A stretch of 64,000 nucleotides of DNA from Treponema sp. OMZ 787 (GCF_024181225.1 NZ_CP051198.1:620001-684000); one strand, 5' to 3'; positions 27,107-36,999 are shown, counted from the first letter of the stretch. Notes: generated from the sequence alone by a model not told the origin. Program-made: numbers and translations.

Positions 27107-29341
27107 TTATATTTTGAATTTGCCTACTTCTTTAGCCAGAGCTTCAATATTCATTCTGTTTTTTTGAGAAATCCCTTTTACTTCAGAACAAGAGGTTTGT
27201 ATTTGGCTTGTTCCTGCAGACATTTCCTGGATGCTGCTGTTTATTATCTGTGTTAAACCTTCAAGGCGATTCATTTCTTTTACGGCATCTTCACCGGCCT
27301 TCAGCATTTCGGAAGAACCTGATTGAACTTCGACCGTGATATTATTTATATCCTGTATCGCAAAAAGGACTTCTTTACTTCCGCTTTCTTGCTCACGCAT
27401 TGCTGCCATTACGCTGTTGCTCATCGATTTTACATTTTCAGCAAGCTCAAAAATTGCATTAAATTTTTCTTCTACGGTTTTTGAGGATTTTGCAAGGGTT
27501 GAAATTTCTTCCGAGAATTTTTTTAGGGCAGAAGATATTGACTTACCCTGCATACTTGATTCTTCAGCGAGTTTTCTGATTTCATCTGCAACGACGGCAA
27601 AACCTTTTCCGGCTTCTCCTGCATGGGCGGCCTCAATTGCGGCATTCATCGCCAAGAGATTTGTCTGACTTGCAATATGCTGAATTACATTTGAAGCCTC
27701 AATTAAGCTGCCTGATTCTTCACTTATTTTTTGAGCAACAGAATTTGCAAGATGTAATGCATCCTTACCGTATACTGTTGCATCAGCAAGTTCGTTTACA
27801 GCCAAATCACTTTGATTCAAGATCTTTGTGACAGAAGAAATGTTGGCAACCATTTCTTCAATTGCTGAAGATGATTGAGCAACATTTGCAGTCTGACTTT
27901 CAATACGGCCGTCGAGCTGTCTTATTGTTTGAAGAATTTGTTCAACATTTGCTGTTGCCTCGCTTACGCTTGCCGATTGAGATTCAGCTTGATCTTTTAC
28001 CTTCAAAATATTTTTGCTTATTTGCCCTATTGAACTTGCGGTTTCAAAAACATTTACTGCAAGATCTTCTCCCGTCTTTTGCATATCAGCAGCACTGTTT
28101 GCAACATTTTTTACTGTAAAACCTATTTTTTCTATCGTCTGATTAAAGGAATGAGATAGGTCTGCAATTTCATCCTTGCCTTTTCCTACTAAGCGGGCTG
28201 TTAAATCTCCGTCACCTTGAGCAATATTTCTGAGAGCCTTAACTACACTCGATATTCTTCTAGTGATTCCGTTTACTATAAATGTTAAAATAATTATTGA
28301 TGCAATAAAGCCTATCAATAAAATCAGTGAAACAAGTTTAATTAAATTTTTACTTTCTTTATATATCTCTTTTTCCGGTGTTGATGTACCCACAAACCAT
28401 ATTTCATTTGTTTCTCCTATCTTTATGGGTGTAAATACTTCAAGATGATTTGCTTCATTTACGACAGTTTCAAGTAAAAACGGATTAAGAGATTTTTTTG
28501 CATCCGAAAAATAAACAGCCGTTTCTTTGTTCTCAAATTCGGGAAGCTTTTTTGAAATTAGGTTTTTATTTCTATGTGCAAGGACCGTTCCTTCTGCCGA
28601 AATAAGAATTGCATAGCCTGTTTCAAAAAACACTTCTTTTGAAAGCTGCTCCTGCATATAATCGAGGGTATAGTCGATTCCTACAACTCCCACAATTTTG
28701 TCTTTTTTATCCCGTAGAGGAATTGCTGTACCTGCAACATAAAGCATTTTACCTTGCAATCCATAATTATTGGGTTCAATCAAAATACCTTTTTGAGAGG
28801 TCTTAGGTACTTCATACCAAAAACTGTCTACATAATCGGTTAGAGCTACCATTGAGAGTTTACCGTCAATTTTTGTCCAATAGGGAATAAACCTTCCGGT
28901 ATCATCATGCCCTTCCGTATTTTTAAATTTACTGTCAAGGTTATCTAAGGCATCAGGTTCCCACACAGTCCATACATCTACAAATTTGTCGGAATCCTTT
29001 AGAATCTCTTTTTGTAAGGTATTAAAATAAGTTCTTCTATTTTCGGGAGGAATATCTTGAAAAGATTCAAATGTTTTAGCTAAGGTTTTGTTTGTATCAT
29101 ATACTGTTTTTATAACCTTTTCTACAAAGGCTCCAAGATTTCTACTGGAGTCATATAGTTTTACAACTGCATTCCGTTTTGAAGTATCGCCAAGTTTTTT
29201 TACAAGAACTAAACTTGTTGCAATCAAAAAAAATGACAAAACAGAAATTAACGCAATTATTATTTTTTTTCTAATTGTTAAAGTAGAGTATTTTTTTATG
29301 TTTTTAAATTTTGAGGTTTCGTTACCATTGATTTCATTCAT
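27107..29341 (-). CDS. Methyl-accepting chemotaxis protein with dCache sensor
   Basis: A 744-residue transmembrane chemoreceptor. TM1 about 25-47; a periplasmic region of about 285 residues has the double-Cache pattern ([44 protein letters not shown]-like); TM2 about 335-358 ([18 protein letters not shown]); then HAMP and the signalling domain with the hairpin tip ([20 protein letters not shown], then [20 protein letters not shown]). dCache sensors commonly bind amino acids or other small organics. Its signal goes to CheA, with adaptation by CheR and CheB, both encoded about 5-7 kb away. It lies directly upstream of oppBCDF. Confidence 0.94.
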   Translation of the reverse strand: MNEINGNETSKFKNIKKYSTLTIRKKIIIALISVLSFFLIATSLVLVKKLGDTSKRNAVVKLYDSSRNLGAFVEKVIKTVYDTNKTLAKTFESFQDIPPENRRTYFNTLQKEILKDSDKFVDVWTVWEPDALDNLDSKFKNTEGHDDTGRFIPYWTKIDGKLSMVALTDYVDSFWYEVPKTSQKGILIEPNNYGLQGKMLYVAGTAIPLRDKKDKIVGVVGIDYTLDYMQEQLSKEVFFETGYAILISAEGTVLAHRNKNLISKKLPEFENKETAVYFSDAKKSLNPFLLETVVNEANHLEVFTPIKIGETNEIWFVGTSTPEKEIYKESKNLIKLVSLILLIGFIASIIILTFIVNGITRRISSVVKALRNIAQGDGDLTARLVGKGKDEIADLSHSFNQTIEKIGFTVKNVANSAADMQKTGEDLAVNVFETASSIGQISKNILKVKDQAESQSASVSEATANVEQILQTIRQLDGRIESQTANVAQSSSAIEEMVANISSVTKILNQSDLAVNELADATVYGKDALHLANSVAQKISEESGSLIEASNVIQHIASQTNLLAMNAAIEAAHAGEAGKGFAVVADEIRKLAEESSMQGKSISSALKKFSEEISTLAKSSKTVEEKFNAIFELAENVKSMSNSVMAAMREQESGSKEVLFAIQDINNITVEVQSGSSEMLKAGEDAVKEMNRLEGLTQIINSSIQEMSAGTSQIQTSCSEVKGISQKNRMNIEALAKEVGKFKI

Positions 29342-29461
29342 AATTATCCCCCGAAATGTTATCTAGCAGCACACTGCGATTAAAGATATACAGCCAGGTG
29401 AGAATTTACAAAAAAAACCAAGGATGGTCAATAGTTTTTGTATAGAAAATAAAAATGCTTT

Positions 29462-30742
29462 CTATTTTTCGCTTCGCTCTATTTTTACGCCTATAGATTT
29501 GAGCCGCTCTACCAAATGCTCATAACCTCTTTCTATCTGGTAGACGTTCCGGATAATGCTTTCCCCTCGGGCACAGCAGGCGGCTATTACCATGGCCATG
29601 CCTGCTCTTACATCGGGGGAAACCAATTCGCCTCCATGGAGGGAGCTTGGTCCCGAAATAACTGCACGGTGTGGATCGCACAATGTAATGCGGGCTCCCA
29701 TTCCGATCAGCTTATCTACAAAGAACATTCTGGATTCAAACATTTTTTCGTGGATTAAAACGGTGCCTTCTACCTGCGTTGCAATTACGGTCATGATGCT
29801 TGTAAGATCAGGCGGAAAGCCCGGCCAAGGAGCGTCATCAATTTTGGGAATCATTCCTCCAAGGTCGCAGTTTACCTGCATCTTTTGTTTGTCGGGAACG
29901 GTAAGGGTGTTTCCTTCCAAGGTCCAGCCTATGCCCAATTTTCCGAAGGCTACACGCAAGGGTCTCATGTCTCTCGGTTCTACATCCGTAATTTTAAGCT
30001 GACCGCGGGTAACGGCGGCAAGCCCGATAAAAGAGCCTATTTCCATATAGTCGGGACCTATGCGGTGTTCCGTACCGCCTAGTTTTTCGACCCCTTCGAT
30101 GGTCAATATATTTGAACCTACTCCGCTGATTTTTGCACCCATCTTATTTAACATATTGCACAGCTCCTGAACATGAGGTTCGCTTGCGGCATTTGATATA
30201 ATGGTAGTTCCTTCTGCAAGGCTGGCAGCCATGATGGCATTTTCGGTTGCGGTAACTGAGGCTTCATCTAAAAATATATCTTCTCCCATCAATTTGTGTG
30301 CGATAAAAGAAAAATTTTGATCGGTTTCAACTCTTGCACCCAATTCAGTCAGGGCTAAAAAATGAGTATCGAGACGGCGTCTTCCTATAACATCGCCTCC
30401 GGGAGGAGGGAGAATAGCCTTGCCTGTTCTTGCTAAAAGCGGCCCCGCAAATAGAATGGATGCCCTTATCTTCGATGCAAGATCTTCAGGTATCTTGCTT
30501 GTTTTTACATTTTCCATTCGGAGTTTAAATACGTTTTTTTCTATCTTTTCGTAATGTCCGCCCAAGGCCTCAAAAACTTGAAGCATTACAAACACATCCT
30601 CAATTTCGGGAATGTTTTTTAGGATAACGGGCTCTGCCGATAGTATGGCAGCAGCAATGCATGGCAGGGCTGCATTTTTATTTCCGCTCGCTTTTATTGT
30701 TCCCTTTACCGGGAATCCGCCTTGTATAATATATTCGTGCAT
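29462..30742 (-). CDS. murA: UDP-N-acetylglucosamine 1-carboxyvinyltransferase MurA (Asp variant)
   Basis: The 426-residue enzyme of normal length joins enolpyruvate to UDP-GlcNAc, the first committed step of peptidoglycan synthesis. Conserved blocks include [18 protein letters not shown] (Lys22, Asn23), [14 protein letters not shown] and [15 protein letters not shown]. In that last loop the residue that is Cys115 in E. coli is Asp117 here. The Asp form occurs in mycobacteria, chlamydiae and Borrelia and is known to prevent fosfomycin alkylation. AAGGAG precedes the ATG. Last gene of the lptC-lptA-lptB-pth block, 13 bases after the preceding gene's stop. Confidence 0.97.
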   Translation of the reverse strand: MHEYIIQGGFPVKGTIKASGNKNAALPCIAAAILSAEPVILKNIPEIEDVFVMLQVFEALGGHYEKIEKNVFKLRMENVKTSKIPEDLASKIRASILFAGPLLARTGKAILPPPGGDVIGRRRLDTHFLALTELGARVETDQNFSFIAHKLMGEDIFLDEASVTATENAIMAASLAEGTTIISNAASEPHVQELCNMLNKMGAKISGVGSNILTIEGVEKLGGTEHRIGPDYMEIGSFIGLAAVTRGQLKITDVEPRDMRPLRVAFGKLGIGWTLEGNTLTVPDKQKMQVNCDLGGMIPKIDDAPWPGFPPDLTSIMTVIATQVEGTVLIHEKMFESRMFFVDKLIGMGARITLCDPHRAVISGPSSLHGGELVSPDVRAGMAMVIAACCARGESIIRNVYQIERGYEHLVERLKSIGVKIERSEK

Positions 30743-30755
30743 ATTAATCTCCTTT

Positions 30756-31460
30756 TTACTGAACAGTTATAACCGAAGCGACCCGTCCATCGGCCGTATA
30801 TACATGGTTTTTATTTGTGTTATCGGGCAGTCTTGTTCCGCCTGAAAAATAGGCGTAAAACCATGTTCCTGCCGGTAAATTTAAGCTCAATTCATATCTT
30901 CCGGGGGAGACCTCTATAAGATCATACATAAAGGGATCCCAATTATTAAAAGAACCGGCAAGCCTTATAGTTTTTTTAGGTTCTCCCAAGTAGGTAAATT
31001 TTACGGAATTTTTATTGCTTAGCTCGGTTTTATACTCTTTTTTGTAAGGAACTTCAATACGCGAAACACTCATGCTGTGTATTCTATCGAAGACTATGTT
31101 TCTGTTTATCGGATCTGAAGACCACAGTCCGTCTATTACCAATCGATATTTGATTTCGGTCAATTCATCAGGAATCTGAAAAATATAGAATAAAATAGTT
31201 TCTTTTCCTTCATATAATTCATTTTGCGGGAGTTTTTGAAAAGAATGAATATATTTGTAATCTTCATGTGAAAAAGAGATTCCTACATGACGCTTAGCTG
31301 TTGAAGTAAAGATTATATGTCCTTCCTTAATTTTAGGAGCTTCAACACGTACAATCGACTCTACAAGTTTTTGATAAAATTCCGTTTCAATACTCTTTTC
31401 CGAAAAAATCGCCGGCAAAAAAAGAGTAACAAAAATTAATAAGAATATTGATTTTTTCAT
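30756..31460 (-). CDS. Secreted protein with glycogen-binding (CBM48/E-set-like) domain
   Basis: With the ATG at 31460 (GAGG 7 bases upstream) the product is 234 residues; two other ATGs lie 6 and 12 bases upstream. A signal peptide ([20 protein letters not shown]) is followed by a beta-rich region and a C-terminal early-set domain: [19 protein letters not shown] and then [12 protein letters not shown], the pattern seen in the N-terminal domains of branching enzymes and AMPK beta subunits. In an extracytoplasmic protein of a treponeme its ligand may be a glycan or lipid sugar; no catalytic domain is present. It lies between pth and murA in one direction. Confidence 0.75.
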   Translation of the reverse strand: MKKSIFLLIFVTLFLPAIFSEKSIETEFYQKLVESIVRVEAPKIKEGHIIFTSTAKRHVGISFSHEDYKYIHSFQKLPQNELYEGKETILFYIFQIPDELTEIKYRLVIDGLWSSDPINRNIVFDRIHSMSVSRIEVPYKKEYKTELSNKNSVKFTYLGEPKKTIRLAGSFNNWDPFMYDLIEVSPGRYELSLNLPAGTWFYAYFSGGTRLPDNTNKNHVYTADGRVASVITVQ

Positions 31461-31511
31461 ACTCATCCTCATTTTAGTTTCGGAAAAATAAAAAAAATCT
31501 TAAGTAGGAGT

Positions 31512-32123
31512 TTAATTTTGGGGCGGCATCACCTTGGCCCATTTTTTTATAAGAGTTTGAGGCTCATCAGCTTCCAATAATTCTTTAAAAAAAGAATTTG
31601 CATTGGATACCTGGCTTTTTATGGTCTCCAATTCGGATTGTGCGAAGCGGGAAAGTACATAGCCGGAAATATCCGGAGAAGAATCTCCTCCCTGGGAAGA
31701 AAAATCCGGCCGGCCTATTCCTATCCGCAGGCGGAAAAAATCTGCCGTGTTTAAAACCGATTTTATCGATCTCAAACCGTTGTGCCCGCCAAGGCCGCCT
31801 GACCACTTAAAACTGAGAATGCCGGGTTTGATTTCCAGCTCATCATGTACGATTAAAATATTTTCAGGTTTTAACCTGAAAAAAGAGGCGGCCGCTATTA
31901 CGCTTTCCCCCGACAGGTTCATATAGGTTTCGGGTTTTAAAATGTGTACAGCCCTGCCGCCTGTCATAGAAGAAGGCAGTTTTGCATATTGCCCCTTAAA
32001 TTTGCCCTGCCACACAGCATTTGAGCCTATTTCTATTGAATCGCATAAAACCCAAGCTGCATTATGCCTTGTATTTTCGTATTTTTTTCCGTAATTGCCT
32101 AAAAAAACGATTAAGTCTATCAT
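31512..32123 (-). CDS. pth: Peptidyl-tRNA hydrolase
   Basis: The start at ATG 32123 gives [20 protein letters not shown], matching the family's usual N-terminus, with GGGAG just upstream; an ATG at 32135 overlapping the lptB stop is possible. The product is 203 residues. Catalytic His of [20 protein letters not shown] with its Asp, and [12 protein letters not shown] are conserved. The enzyme frees tRNA from stalled peptidyl-tRNA in the cytoplasm. The second conserved loop has LGNYG instead of the usual LGNPG, a mild change. Confidence 0.95.
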   Translation of the reverse strand: MIDLIVFLGNYGKKYENTRHNAAWVLCDSIEIGSNAVWQGKFKGQYAKLPSSMTGGRAVHILKPETYMNLSGESVIAAASFFRLKPENILIVHDELEIKPGILSFKWSGGLGGHNGLRSIKSVLNTADFFRLRIGIGRPDFSSQGGDSSPDISGYVLSRFAQSELETIKSQVSNANSFFKELLEADEPQTLIKKWAKVMPPQN

Positions 32124-32134
32124 CTCATCTCCCA

Positions 32135-32872
32135 TTACATTCTGAATTCTTCACCAAGATATATTTTTCGGGCAATTTCGGAATTTAAGATTTCATCCCG
32201 TGAGCCTTGCTCTACAATTTCTCCGCTGCCTATTATGTAGGCCCTGTCGGTTATCTCCAAGGTGTCACGGACATTGTGATCTGTTATTAAAATACCTATA
32301 CCCTGATCGGCTAAGATACGGACTATGCTTTTAATATCGTGTACGGCAATCGGGTCTATTCCGGCAAAGGGCTCGTCTAAAAGCAAAAACTTAGGTTCGA
32401 TGGCCAAGGCTCTGGCTATTTCGGTTCGTCTTCTTTCTCCTCCGGAGAGGGTATAGGCTTGCTGTTTTCTGTTTGCCTTAATTCCGAATTCCTCAAGAAG
32501 AAATTCCAGTTTTTCCGTTTTTTGCTCTTTGGAAAGATCCTTTCTTGTTTCCAAAATTGCGTAAATATTTTGTTCTACAGTCAGCTTTCTAAAAACCGAA
32601 GCTTCTTGCGGTAAATATGAAATTCCTGCGTGGGCTCTTTTATACATTGGTAAGTTTGTTATTCTATTACCGTCCAAATATATGTTCCCTGAATTCGGTT
32701 TATAAAAACCTACAATCATATAGAATGTGGTAGTTTTTCCTGCACCATTAGGGCCCAAAAGGCCTACAATTTCTCCCTGGTACATCGAAAAGCTTACATC
32801 CTTTACTGCGTGTTTTTTTCTAAAAAATTTGTTTAATCCCTCAACTTTTAAAATACTTTTTGCGTCAAACAT
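32135..32872 (-). CDS. lptB: Lipopolysaccharide-transport-type ABC ATPase LptB
   Basis: A 245-residue ATPase with the LptB pattern: Walker [40 protein letters not shown] (the Q-loop region typical of LptB), signature [16 protein letters not shown], Walker [17 protein letters not shown] and switch His [14 protein letters not shown]. It powers extraction of an outer-membrane lipid from the inner membrane together with LptF/G and C. The start overlaps the lptA stop by 8 bases. The permeases LptF/G and the outer-membrane LptD are not in the window. Confidence 0.95.
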   Translation of the reverse strand: MFDAKSILKVEGLNKFFRKKHAVKDVSFSMYQGEIVGLLGPNGAGKTTTFYMIVGFYKPNSGNIYLDGNRITNLPMYKRAHAGISYLPQEASVFRKLTVEQNIYAILETRKDLSKEQKTEKLEFLLEEFGIKANRKQQAYTLSGGERRRTEIARALAIEPKFLLLDEPFAGIDPIAVHDIKSIVRILADQGIGILITDHNVRDTLEITDRAYIIGSGEIVEQGSRDEILNSEIARKIYLGEEFRM

Positions 32873-33560
32873 TGGGCTTTTCCTCTTGTTTTTCTTCTTT
32901 TTCTTTTCCCTGCTCTACAGAACCTCTGACGCGGCCGTCAAGGGTTATATCTTCAGTATCTAAATTAACGGAAATTTTTCCGGCCCTAAATTCATCCTTT
33001 CCCTTTTTTACTACAGGGCTGCCGGTCAGCTCTACCTTTGATTCTTTTCTATTGTATAAAGCGAACATTGAATTACAGTTTATATCTTTATTTGTAATTT
33101 TTACATTAAAACGCATGATAATTATTTCTTGCTTTTTTTTGTATTCAATATTTTCGGAAGCTATGCTGACATCATTTTTTGTGTCCTTAAGTTCGAGCTT
33201 TCCGAACATTGTAACCGTATCCGTTTTTCTGTCAAAATTGATTAAATCTGCCTTAAAGCTGTAGCCCTTGTCTGCATCTTCGCCCTTAACGGAACCGGTA
33301 GCATTTACATATCTATAGTCTTTTCCGAAAATTTCGATGCGGTCGGCCGATATGATTAGGCTGTCGACTGTTACTTCGGCATTTCCGATGAGATTGGTAG
33401 ATTTTTTATTTTCGGATACTGAGGCGGTTACCTTATCAGCCTTAAAGCTGATCGTTGAGGTTTGAGCCGCAATATCGGTTAAAAAAAGGAATATAAAAAA
33501 ATAAATCGAAAAAAACTTAAATTTCTTGTGATTCGGAATTTTCGTTTGAATTTTCTTCAT
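32865..33560 (-). CDS. lptA: LptA/OstA-like periplasmic lipid-bridge protein
   Basis: With the ATG at 33560 (GGAGAAGG upstream) it is 231 residues. A signal peptide (about 12-35) leads to an OstA-type beta-jellyroll: [37 protein letters not shown] and repeated alternating polar/hydrophobic strands. The C-terminus is charged (Lys/Glu-rich). LptA strands line the bridge that carries the outer-membrane lipid across the periplasm. Its start lies inside the end of lptC (44-base overlap) and its end overlaps lptB. Confidence 0.88.
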   Translation of the reverse strand: MKKIQTKIPNHKKFKFFSIYFFIFLFLTDIAAQTSTISFKADKVTASVSENKKSTNLIGNAEVTVDSLIISADRIEIFGKDYRYVNATGSVKGEDADKGYSFKADLINFDRKTDTVTMFGKLELKDTKNDVSIASENIEYKKKQEIIIMRFNVKITNKDINCNSMFALYNRKESKVELTGSPVVKKGKDEFRAGKISVNLDTEDITLDGRVRGSVEQGKEKEEKQEEKPNV

Positions 33561-34140
33561 TTTCCTTCTCCTCATTTTCAGTCTGAATTTTACCTTCTAT
33601 CGAATTTAAAAATTCAAATTCCTTAGAAAGAGTGTTTGCTATAAAGCCTGCTCCGCTTATATAAAATTCATCTCCCTTTTTTACGGTTACCCGGTTGTCT
33701 TCAACTCCGTACAGGATATTCTCTTTTTTGTTCCAAAAAAATGCTTCTCCCGAAATCGTAAGGCCTTCTTTTACATCCTCAAAAAAAACTTTTTGACCCA
33801 AAAAATAGTTGTTATTTTTTTCATCGATTTTGATAATTCCGGCCCTTCCCTTGAGTTCCGCCTCAGGTCTGCCGCCCCCAAGAGATTTTTTATCTATTTT
33901 GAAAAAGCGCAGATTTTTTCCGGCCCATACCTTATCCGAATCATAAACCTCTAATTCCATTAAATTTATACGCAAATTTAAGGCTGCATCTTCATATTGG
34001 TCTAAATTTGCGTTTTTAAATATAAAATTCGGTTTTTTTTCAAAATTTTTTGCCTCTTTACTATAGTTTAAAGTGCAAGAAAATGATATAATAGCAATAA
34101 TGGAGGCTATGACGAAAATTTGAGCTTCCTTAAAATTCAT
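33517..34140 (-). CDS. lptC: LptC-like lipoprotein of the lipid-export bridge
   Basis: The 207-residue product has a hydrophobic N-terminus with a lipobox-like FSC (IIAIISFSC, Cys22), then an LptC-type beta fold (FIFKNANLDQYEDAALNLRI, MELEVYDSDKVWAGKNLRF, ELKGRAGIIKIDEKN, GEAFFWNKKENILYG). E. coli LptC has a TM anchor instead of a lipid. The C-terminal 25 residues are almost all Glu/Asn/Ser. LptC passes lipid from LptB2FG to LptA. First gene of the operon. A consensus promoter sits 5 bases before its ATG. Confidence 0.85.
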   Translation of the reverse strand: MNFKEAQIFVIASIIAIISFSCTLNYSKEAKNFEKKPNFIFKNANLDQYEDAALNLRINLMELEVYDSDKVWAGKNLRFFKIDKKSLGGGRPEAELKGRAGIIKIDEKNNNYFLGQKVFFEDVKEGLTISGEAFFWNKKENILYGVEDNRVTVKKGDEFYISGAGFIANTLSKEFEFLNSIEGKIQTENEEKENEENSNENSESQEI

Positions 34141-34145
34141 AGTTT

Positions 34146-34174
34146 ATTATACTATCTTTTTTAATCTTAGTCAA
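34146..34174 (-). promoter_or_regulatory. Promoter of the lptC-murA operon, leaderless arrangement
   Basis: On the minus strand: TTGACT (34174-34169), a 17-base spacer, TATAAT (34151-34146), then 5 bases (aaact) to the ATG at 34140. A start site 6-7 bases after the -10 box would fall at or inside the start codon. There is no ribosome-binding site. It is back-to-back with the cheR promoter. Confidence 0.75.
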
Positions 34175-34191
34175 AAGCCTTTGAATGCCGA

Positions 34192-34220
34192 TTGACATAA
34201 TATCCGATAAAGAATAGACT
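34192..34220 (+). promoter_or_regulatory. Promoter of cheR-cheB
   Basis: TTGACA (34192-34197), a 17-base spacer and TAGACT (34215-34220) lie about 40 bases before the cheR ATG, which has a GAGGAG ribosome-binding site. The -35 boxes of this and the lptC promoter are only 17 bases apart, so the two may interfere. Confidence 0.7.
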
Positions 34221-34260
34221 ATATAGAATATTTAAAAAATAAATTTGAGGAGCCTAGAGT

Positions 34261-35076
34261 ATGTCAGATTTTTTAACTGATCAAGAATTCCGTATGTTTA
34301 GCGATTTAATATATACCGCAAGCGGTATTACGTTTTCCGATACGAATAGGTCTATTTTGGAAAGCCGGTTAAAAGAAAAACTTAGGGACAAGAAACTCGA
34401 AAAAGTGTCGGATTATTATGCGATACTCATCAAGGATTCGGAAGAACAAAAGAGTCTTTTAGACTCTGTTACAACAAACCTTACTAGGTTTTTTAGAAAT
34501 CAGCCTCACTTTGATGCTCTTGAGAAATATGTTATACCGGAGCTTGTAAAGGTAAAACGAGCTGAAGGAAAGAATAAAATTAAAATATGGAGTGCCGGAT
34601 GCTCAACAGGGGAAGAGCCGTATACCCTGGCAATGGTTATGAAAAAGCATCTTCCGATAGGGTTTACAGCAGAAATTACTGCTTCGGACTTATCCTTAAA
34701 ATGTCTTCTTGTAGGCAAGACCGGTTTTTATCAGGCGGCAAGAGTTGTAGGCATTCCTGATGATTATTTAAGAATGTATTTTGATAAACTAAATGACGGT
34801 TACCAGGTAAAAAAAGATATAATGCAGATGGTAAACTTTGATTATCATAACTTAAAACACGATTCAAAGCATACCGATTTTGATCTTGTATTTTGCCGAA
34901 ATGTTTTAATCTATTTTGATGAACCTGCACAAAAAGATGTTATTGATAGGTTTTGGCGTGCTATGTCGCCTAAATCTTTTTTATTTATAGGTCATTCCGA
35001 ATCTCTTTTTGGTATGGAAACTCAATTTAAGTTTGTAAAAACGGATTGGGCTTGTTTTTATCAAAAAGGGCTTTGA
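34261..35076 (+). CDS. cheR: Chemotaxis protein methyltransferase CheR
   Basis: A 271-residue methyltransferase. The N-terminal helical domain (about 1-75, with ILESRLKEKLRDKKL) is followed by VTTNLTRFFRNQPHF (the hallmark TTN-x-T-x-FFR) and the SAM-binding IWSAGCSTGEEPYTLAM. DLVFCRNVLIYFDEP is another conserved block. It methylates glutamates of chemoreceptors such as the one encoded at 27.1-29.3 kb. cheB follows after 40 bases. Confidence 0.97.
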   Translation: MSDFLTDQEFRMFSDLIYTASGITFSDTNRSILESRLKEKLRDKKLEKVSDYYAILIKDSEEQKSLLDSVTTNLTRFFRNQPHFDALEKYVIPELVKVKRAEGKNKIKIWSAGCSTGEEPYTLAMVMKKHLPIGFTAEITASDLSLKCLLVGKTGFYQAARVVGIPDDYLRMYFDKLNDGYQVKKDIMQMVNFDYHNLKHDSKHTDFDLVFCRNVLIYFDEPAQKDVIDRFWRAMSPKSFLFIGHSESLFGMETQFKFVKTDWACFYQKGL

Positions 35077-35116
35077 TTTTAAAGGTTTTATATAATTCTT
35101 CTAAAGGAGTTTTGTT

Positions 35117-36244
35117 ATGGAAGATATTCGTGTTTTAATAGTGGATGATTCTGCATTGATGAGGAACATTATAGGTAAGATTGTTGATGCCACTCCCGGA
35201 CTAAAGATAGCAGATAAGGCAATGAACGGCCGTTTTGCCCTTCAAAAGCTTGACCGCGTTGCCCCCGATGTTATTGTTTTGGATCTGGAAATGCCTGAAA
35301 TGAACGGTATTGAATTTTTAAGAGAACTTAAAAAGCAAAATATAAAGATTCCTGTAGTAATCTTGTCCAGTATTGCAAAAGAAGGTGCTAAGGTTACTAT
35401 GGACTGTTTAGAGCTTGGAGCCAGCGACTTTATTACAAAGCCGTCCGGTTCCGAATCTGCTAATCTAAACACTGTTTCGGAAACTCTCTCAAAGATGCTG
35501 CTTGCCTACGGCCGCCGTCATCAAATTGAAACAGGTGCAAGAGGCAGTGCTGCAAACTCATCTTTGTCTGAGCCGTTTAAGAGCAGCCTTCCAAAGCCTA
35601 CAACCGCAGCTTCAGCTGTTGAGCCTCAAAAAGAAGAAAAGCCTAAAGCCCAAAGAGATCACGGAAATATTCAGATTATTGCAATAGGTATTTCGACAGG
35701 CGGCCCCAATGCCTTGCGTCAGGTTTTTGCCTCACTCGATAAAGATCTTCCTCAGCCGATAGTTGTGGTACAGCACATGCCGCCCGGATTTACCAAGGAA
35801 TTTGCTTCCAGCTTGGATAAAATCTGTCCGCTTGAAGTCAAAGAAGCCGAAGACGGAGACCTTATAAAGCCCGGCCGTATTCTTATCGCCCCAGGCGGAA
35901 AGCACCTTGTTGTAGAAAAACGCTCCCTTGCTGCCGTTGCAAAGGTTATAGATACACCGCCTCAAAGCGGACATAAACCCAGCGTTGATGTTCTGTTTGA
36001 ATCTGTTGCAAAGGAATATCAAAACCATGCCCTCGGAATAATCATGACAGGTATGGGAAAGGACGGAGCTCAAAATATTACAAAACTTTACAGCGAAGGC
36101 TCCCGCACAATAGGACAAGATGAGGCTTCTTCTGTTGTATACGGTATGCCGCGAGTTGCATGGGAAATGGGCGGTGTCATGGAACAGGTAAGCCTTGATA
36201 ACATGGCCGCAACTATAAACCGATACGGCAAAGAATTTGCTTAA
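35117..36244 (+). CDS. cheB: Chemotaxis response regulator / receptor methylesterase CheB
   Basis: The 375-residue protein has an N-terminal receiver domain (LIVDDSALMRNIIGKIV, phospho-acceptor Asp in VIVLDLEMPEMNG, Lys in FITKPSG), a Ser/Pro/Ala/Lys linker (about 140-185) and a methylesterase domain with the catalytic Ser of AIGISTGGPNAL, His of VVQHMPPGFT and Asp of MTGMGKDGAQ. It removes methyl groups from chemoreceptors and also deamidates them. An AAAGGAG ribosome-binding site precedes the ATG and a strong terminator follows. Confidence 0.97.
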   Translation: MEDIRVLIVDDSALMRNIIGKIVDATPGLKIADKAMNGRFALQKLDRVAPDVIVLDLEMPEMNGIEFLRELKKQNIKIPVVILSSIAKEGAKVTMDCLELGASDFITKPSGSESANLNTVSETLSKMLLAYGRRHQIETGARGSAANSSLSEPFKSSLPKPTTAASAVEPQKEEKPKAQRDHGNIQIIAIGISTGGPNALRQVFASLDKDLPQPIVVVQHMPPGFTKEFASSLDKICPLEVKEAEDGDLIKPGRILIAPGGKHLVVEKRSLAAVAKVIDTPPQSGHKPSVDVLFESVAKEYQNHALGIIMTGMGKDGAQNITKLYSEGSRTIGQDEASSVVYGMPRVAWEMGGVMEQVSLDNMAATINRYGKEFA

Positions 36245-36274
36245 AATATCAGGTATATTTGTTTTTATAAGGAT

Positions 36275-36307
36275 TAAAAAACCGTCCTAAAAGGACGGTT
36301 TTTTTGT
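36275..36307 (+). terminator. Intrinsic terminator after cheB (bidirectional)
   Basis: ACCGTCCT (36281-36288) pairs with AGGACGGT (36292-36299) with a 3-base loop and T-run after, A-run before, so it can serve both cheB and the convergent lipoprotein gene. Confidence 0.9.
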
Positions 36308-36328
36308 ATATAAAATGTAACAATAATT

Positions 36329-36832
36329 TTATAGTCTTACAAAGTGAAGTAAAAGTTCTCCTTCTTTGGAGTAAAATTTTATTTCATTTTCCGTTATTGT
36401 AAGTTTATCGATATTTATCAAATTTCGTTCAAAAGAAGCATCAAAGGGTTTTCCTATGATATTTGACGGATCTGCCAGCTTTTTTCCATTTATTTGAAAA
36501 GTAAAAAACTCTTCCGAGTTTTTTCTTGTTTTCGTCCATGAGCCTTCATAGTTTGTTATACCTGTTGTAGCTTCAAATTTTCCGTCTTTAAAAAAATTAA
36601 TTCGTGATTTTGTTAAATTTGCATCAAGCTGTACATATTGGCCGTTTTCAAAATAGCACCCTGCCAAGCGCCAAACTCTTTCTGCCAGATATTCATCAAA
36701 GGGAATCCCTTCTTCTTTTCCTTTGTTCTCTTTTGATGTTTTTATGTCTTGTGCCGAATTAAATGTTTCGCATGACCAAGTAAAGATAAGAAAAATCGAA
36801 ATAAGGAATAAAAAATATATATTTTTTTTCAT
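36329..36832 (-). CDS. Lipoprotein of unknown function
   Basis: With ATG 36832 the product is 167 residues; an ATG 9 bases upstream is also possible. The N-terminus KKNIYFLFLISIFLIFTWSC is a lipoprotein signal with Cys20. The mature domain is small and beta-rich with the pattern VWRLAGCYFENGQYVQ, RINFFKDGKFEATTG, NYEGSWTKT and LTITENEIKFYSKEG, like META/HslJ or lipocalin-like sensing lipoproteins, but I cannot assign it firmly. There is no ribosome-binding site; a TGTAGAAT (extended -10) lies 7 bases before the ATG. Confidence 0.75.
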   Translation of the reverse strand: MKKNIYFLFLISIFLIFTWSCETFNSAQDIKTSKENKGKEEGIPFDEYLAERVWRLAGCYFENGQYVQLDANLTKSRINFFKDGKFEATTGITNYEGSWTKTRKNSEEFFTFQINGKKLADPSNIIGKPFDASFERNLINIDKLTITENEIKFYSKEGELLLHFVRL

Positions 36833-36839
36833 AATTATC

Positions 36840-36867
36840 ATTCTACAGAAAAAAACGAAAAAGACAA
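36840..36867 (-). promoter_or_regulatory. Promoter of the lipoprotein gene, leaderless arrangement
   Basis: On the minus strand: TTGTCT (36867-36862), a 16-base spacer, TAGAAT with a preceding TG (36845-36840), then 7 bases to the ATG at 36832. Confidence 0.5.
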
Positions 36868-36926
36868 GCTCCCTTCTTGCTTTTTTTTTGCTTTTGATGT
36901 AACATCAACATACTCATAATTACCTT

Positions 36927-36999
36927 GGGGAATTAGCTCAGTTGGTAGAGCGATTGGTTCGCAATCAATAGGTCGTGGGTTCGATTCCCATATTCTCCA
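36927..36999 (+). tRNA. tRNA-Ala (anticodon CGC)
   Basis: A full cloverleaf of 73 bases: acceptor GGGGAAT/ATTCTCC with a G3-U70 wobble, the main alanine identity element, and discriminator A73; D arm GCTC/GAGC with loop AGTTGGTA; anticodon stem ATTGG/TCAAT with loop TTCGCAA, giving anticodon CGC that reads GCG; T arm GTGGG/CCCAT with loop TTCGATT. The 3' CCA is not encoded. A CATAAT -10-like box ends at 36920. Confidence 0.93.
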
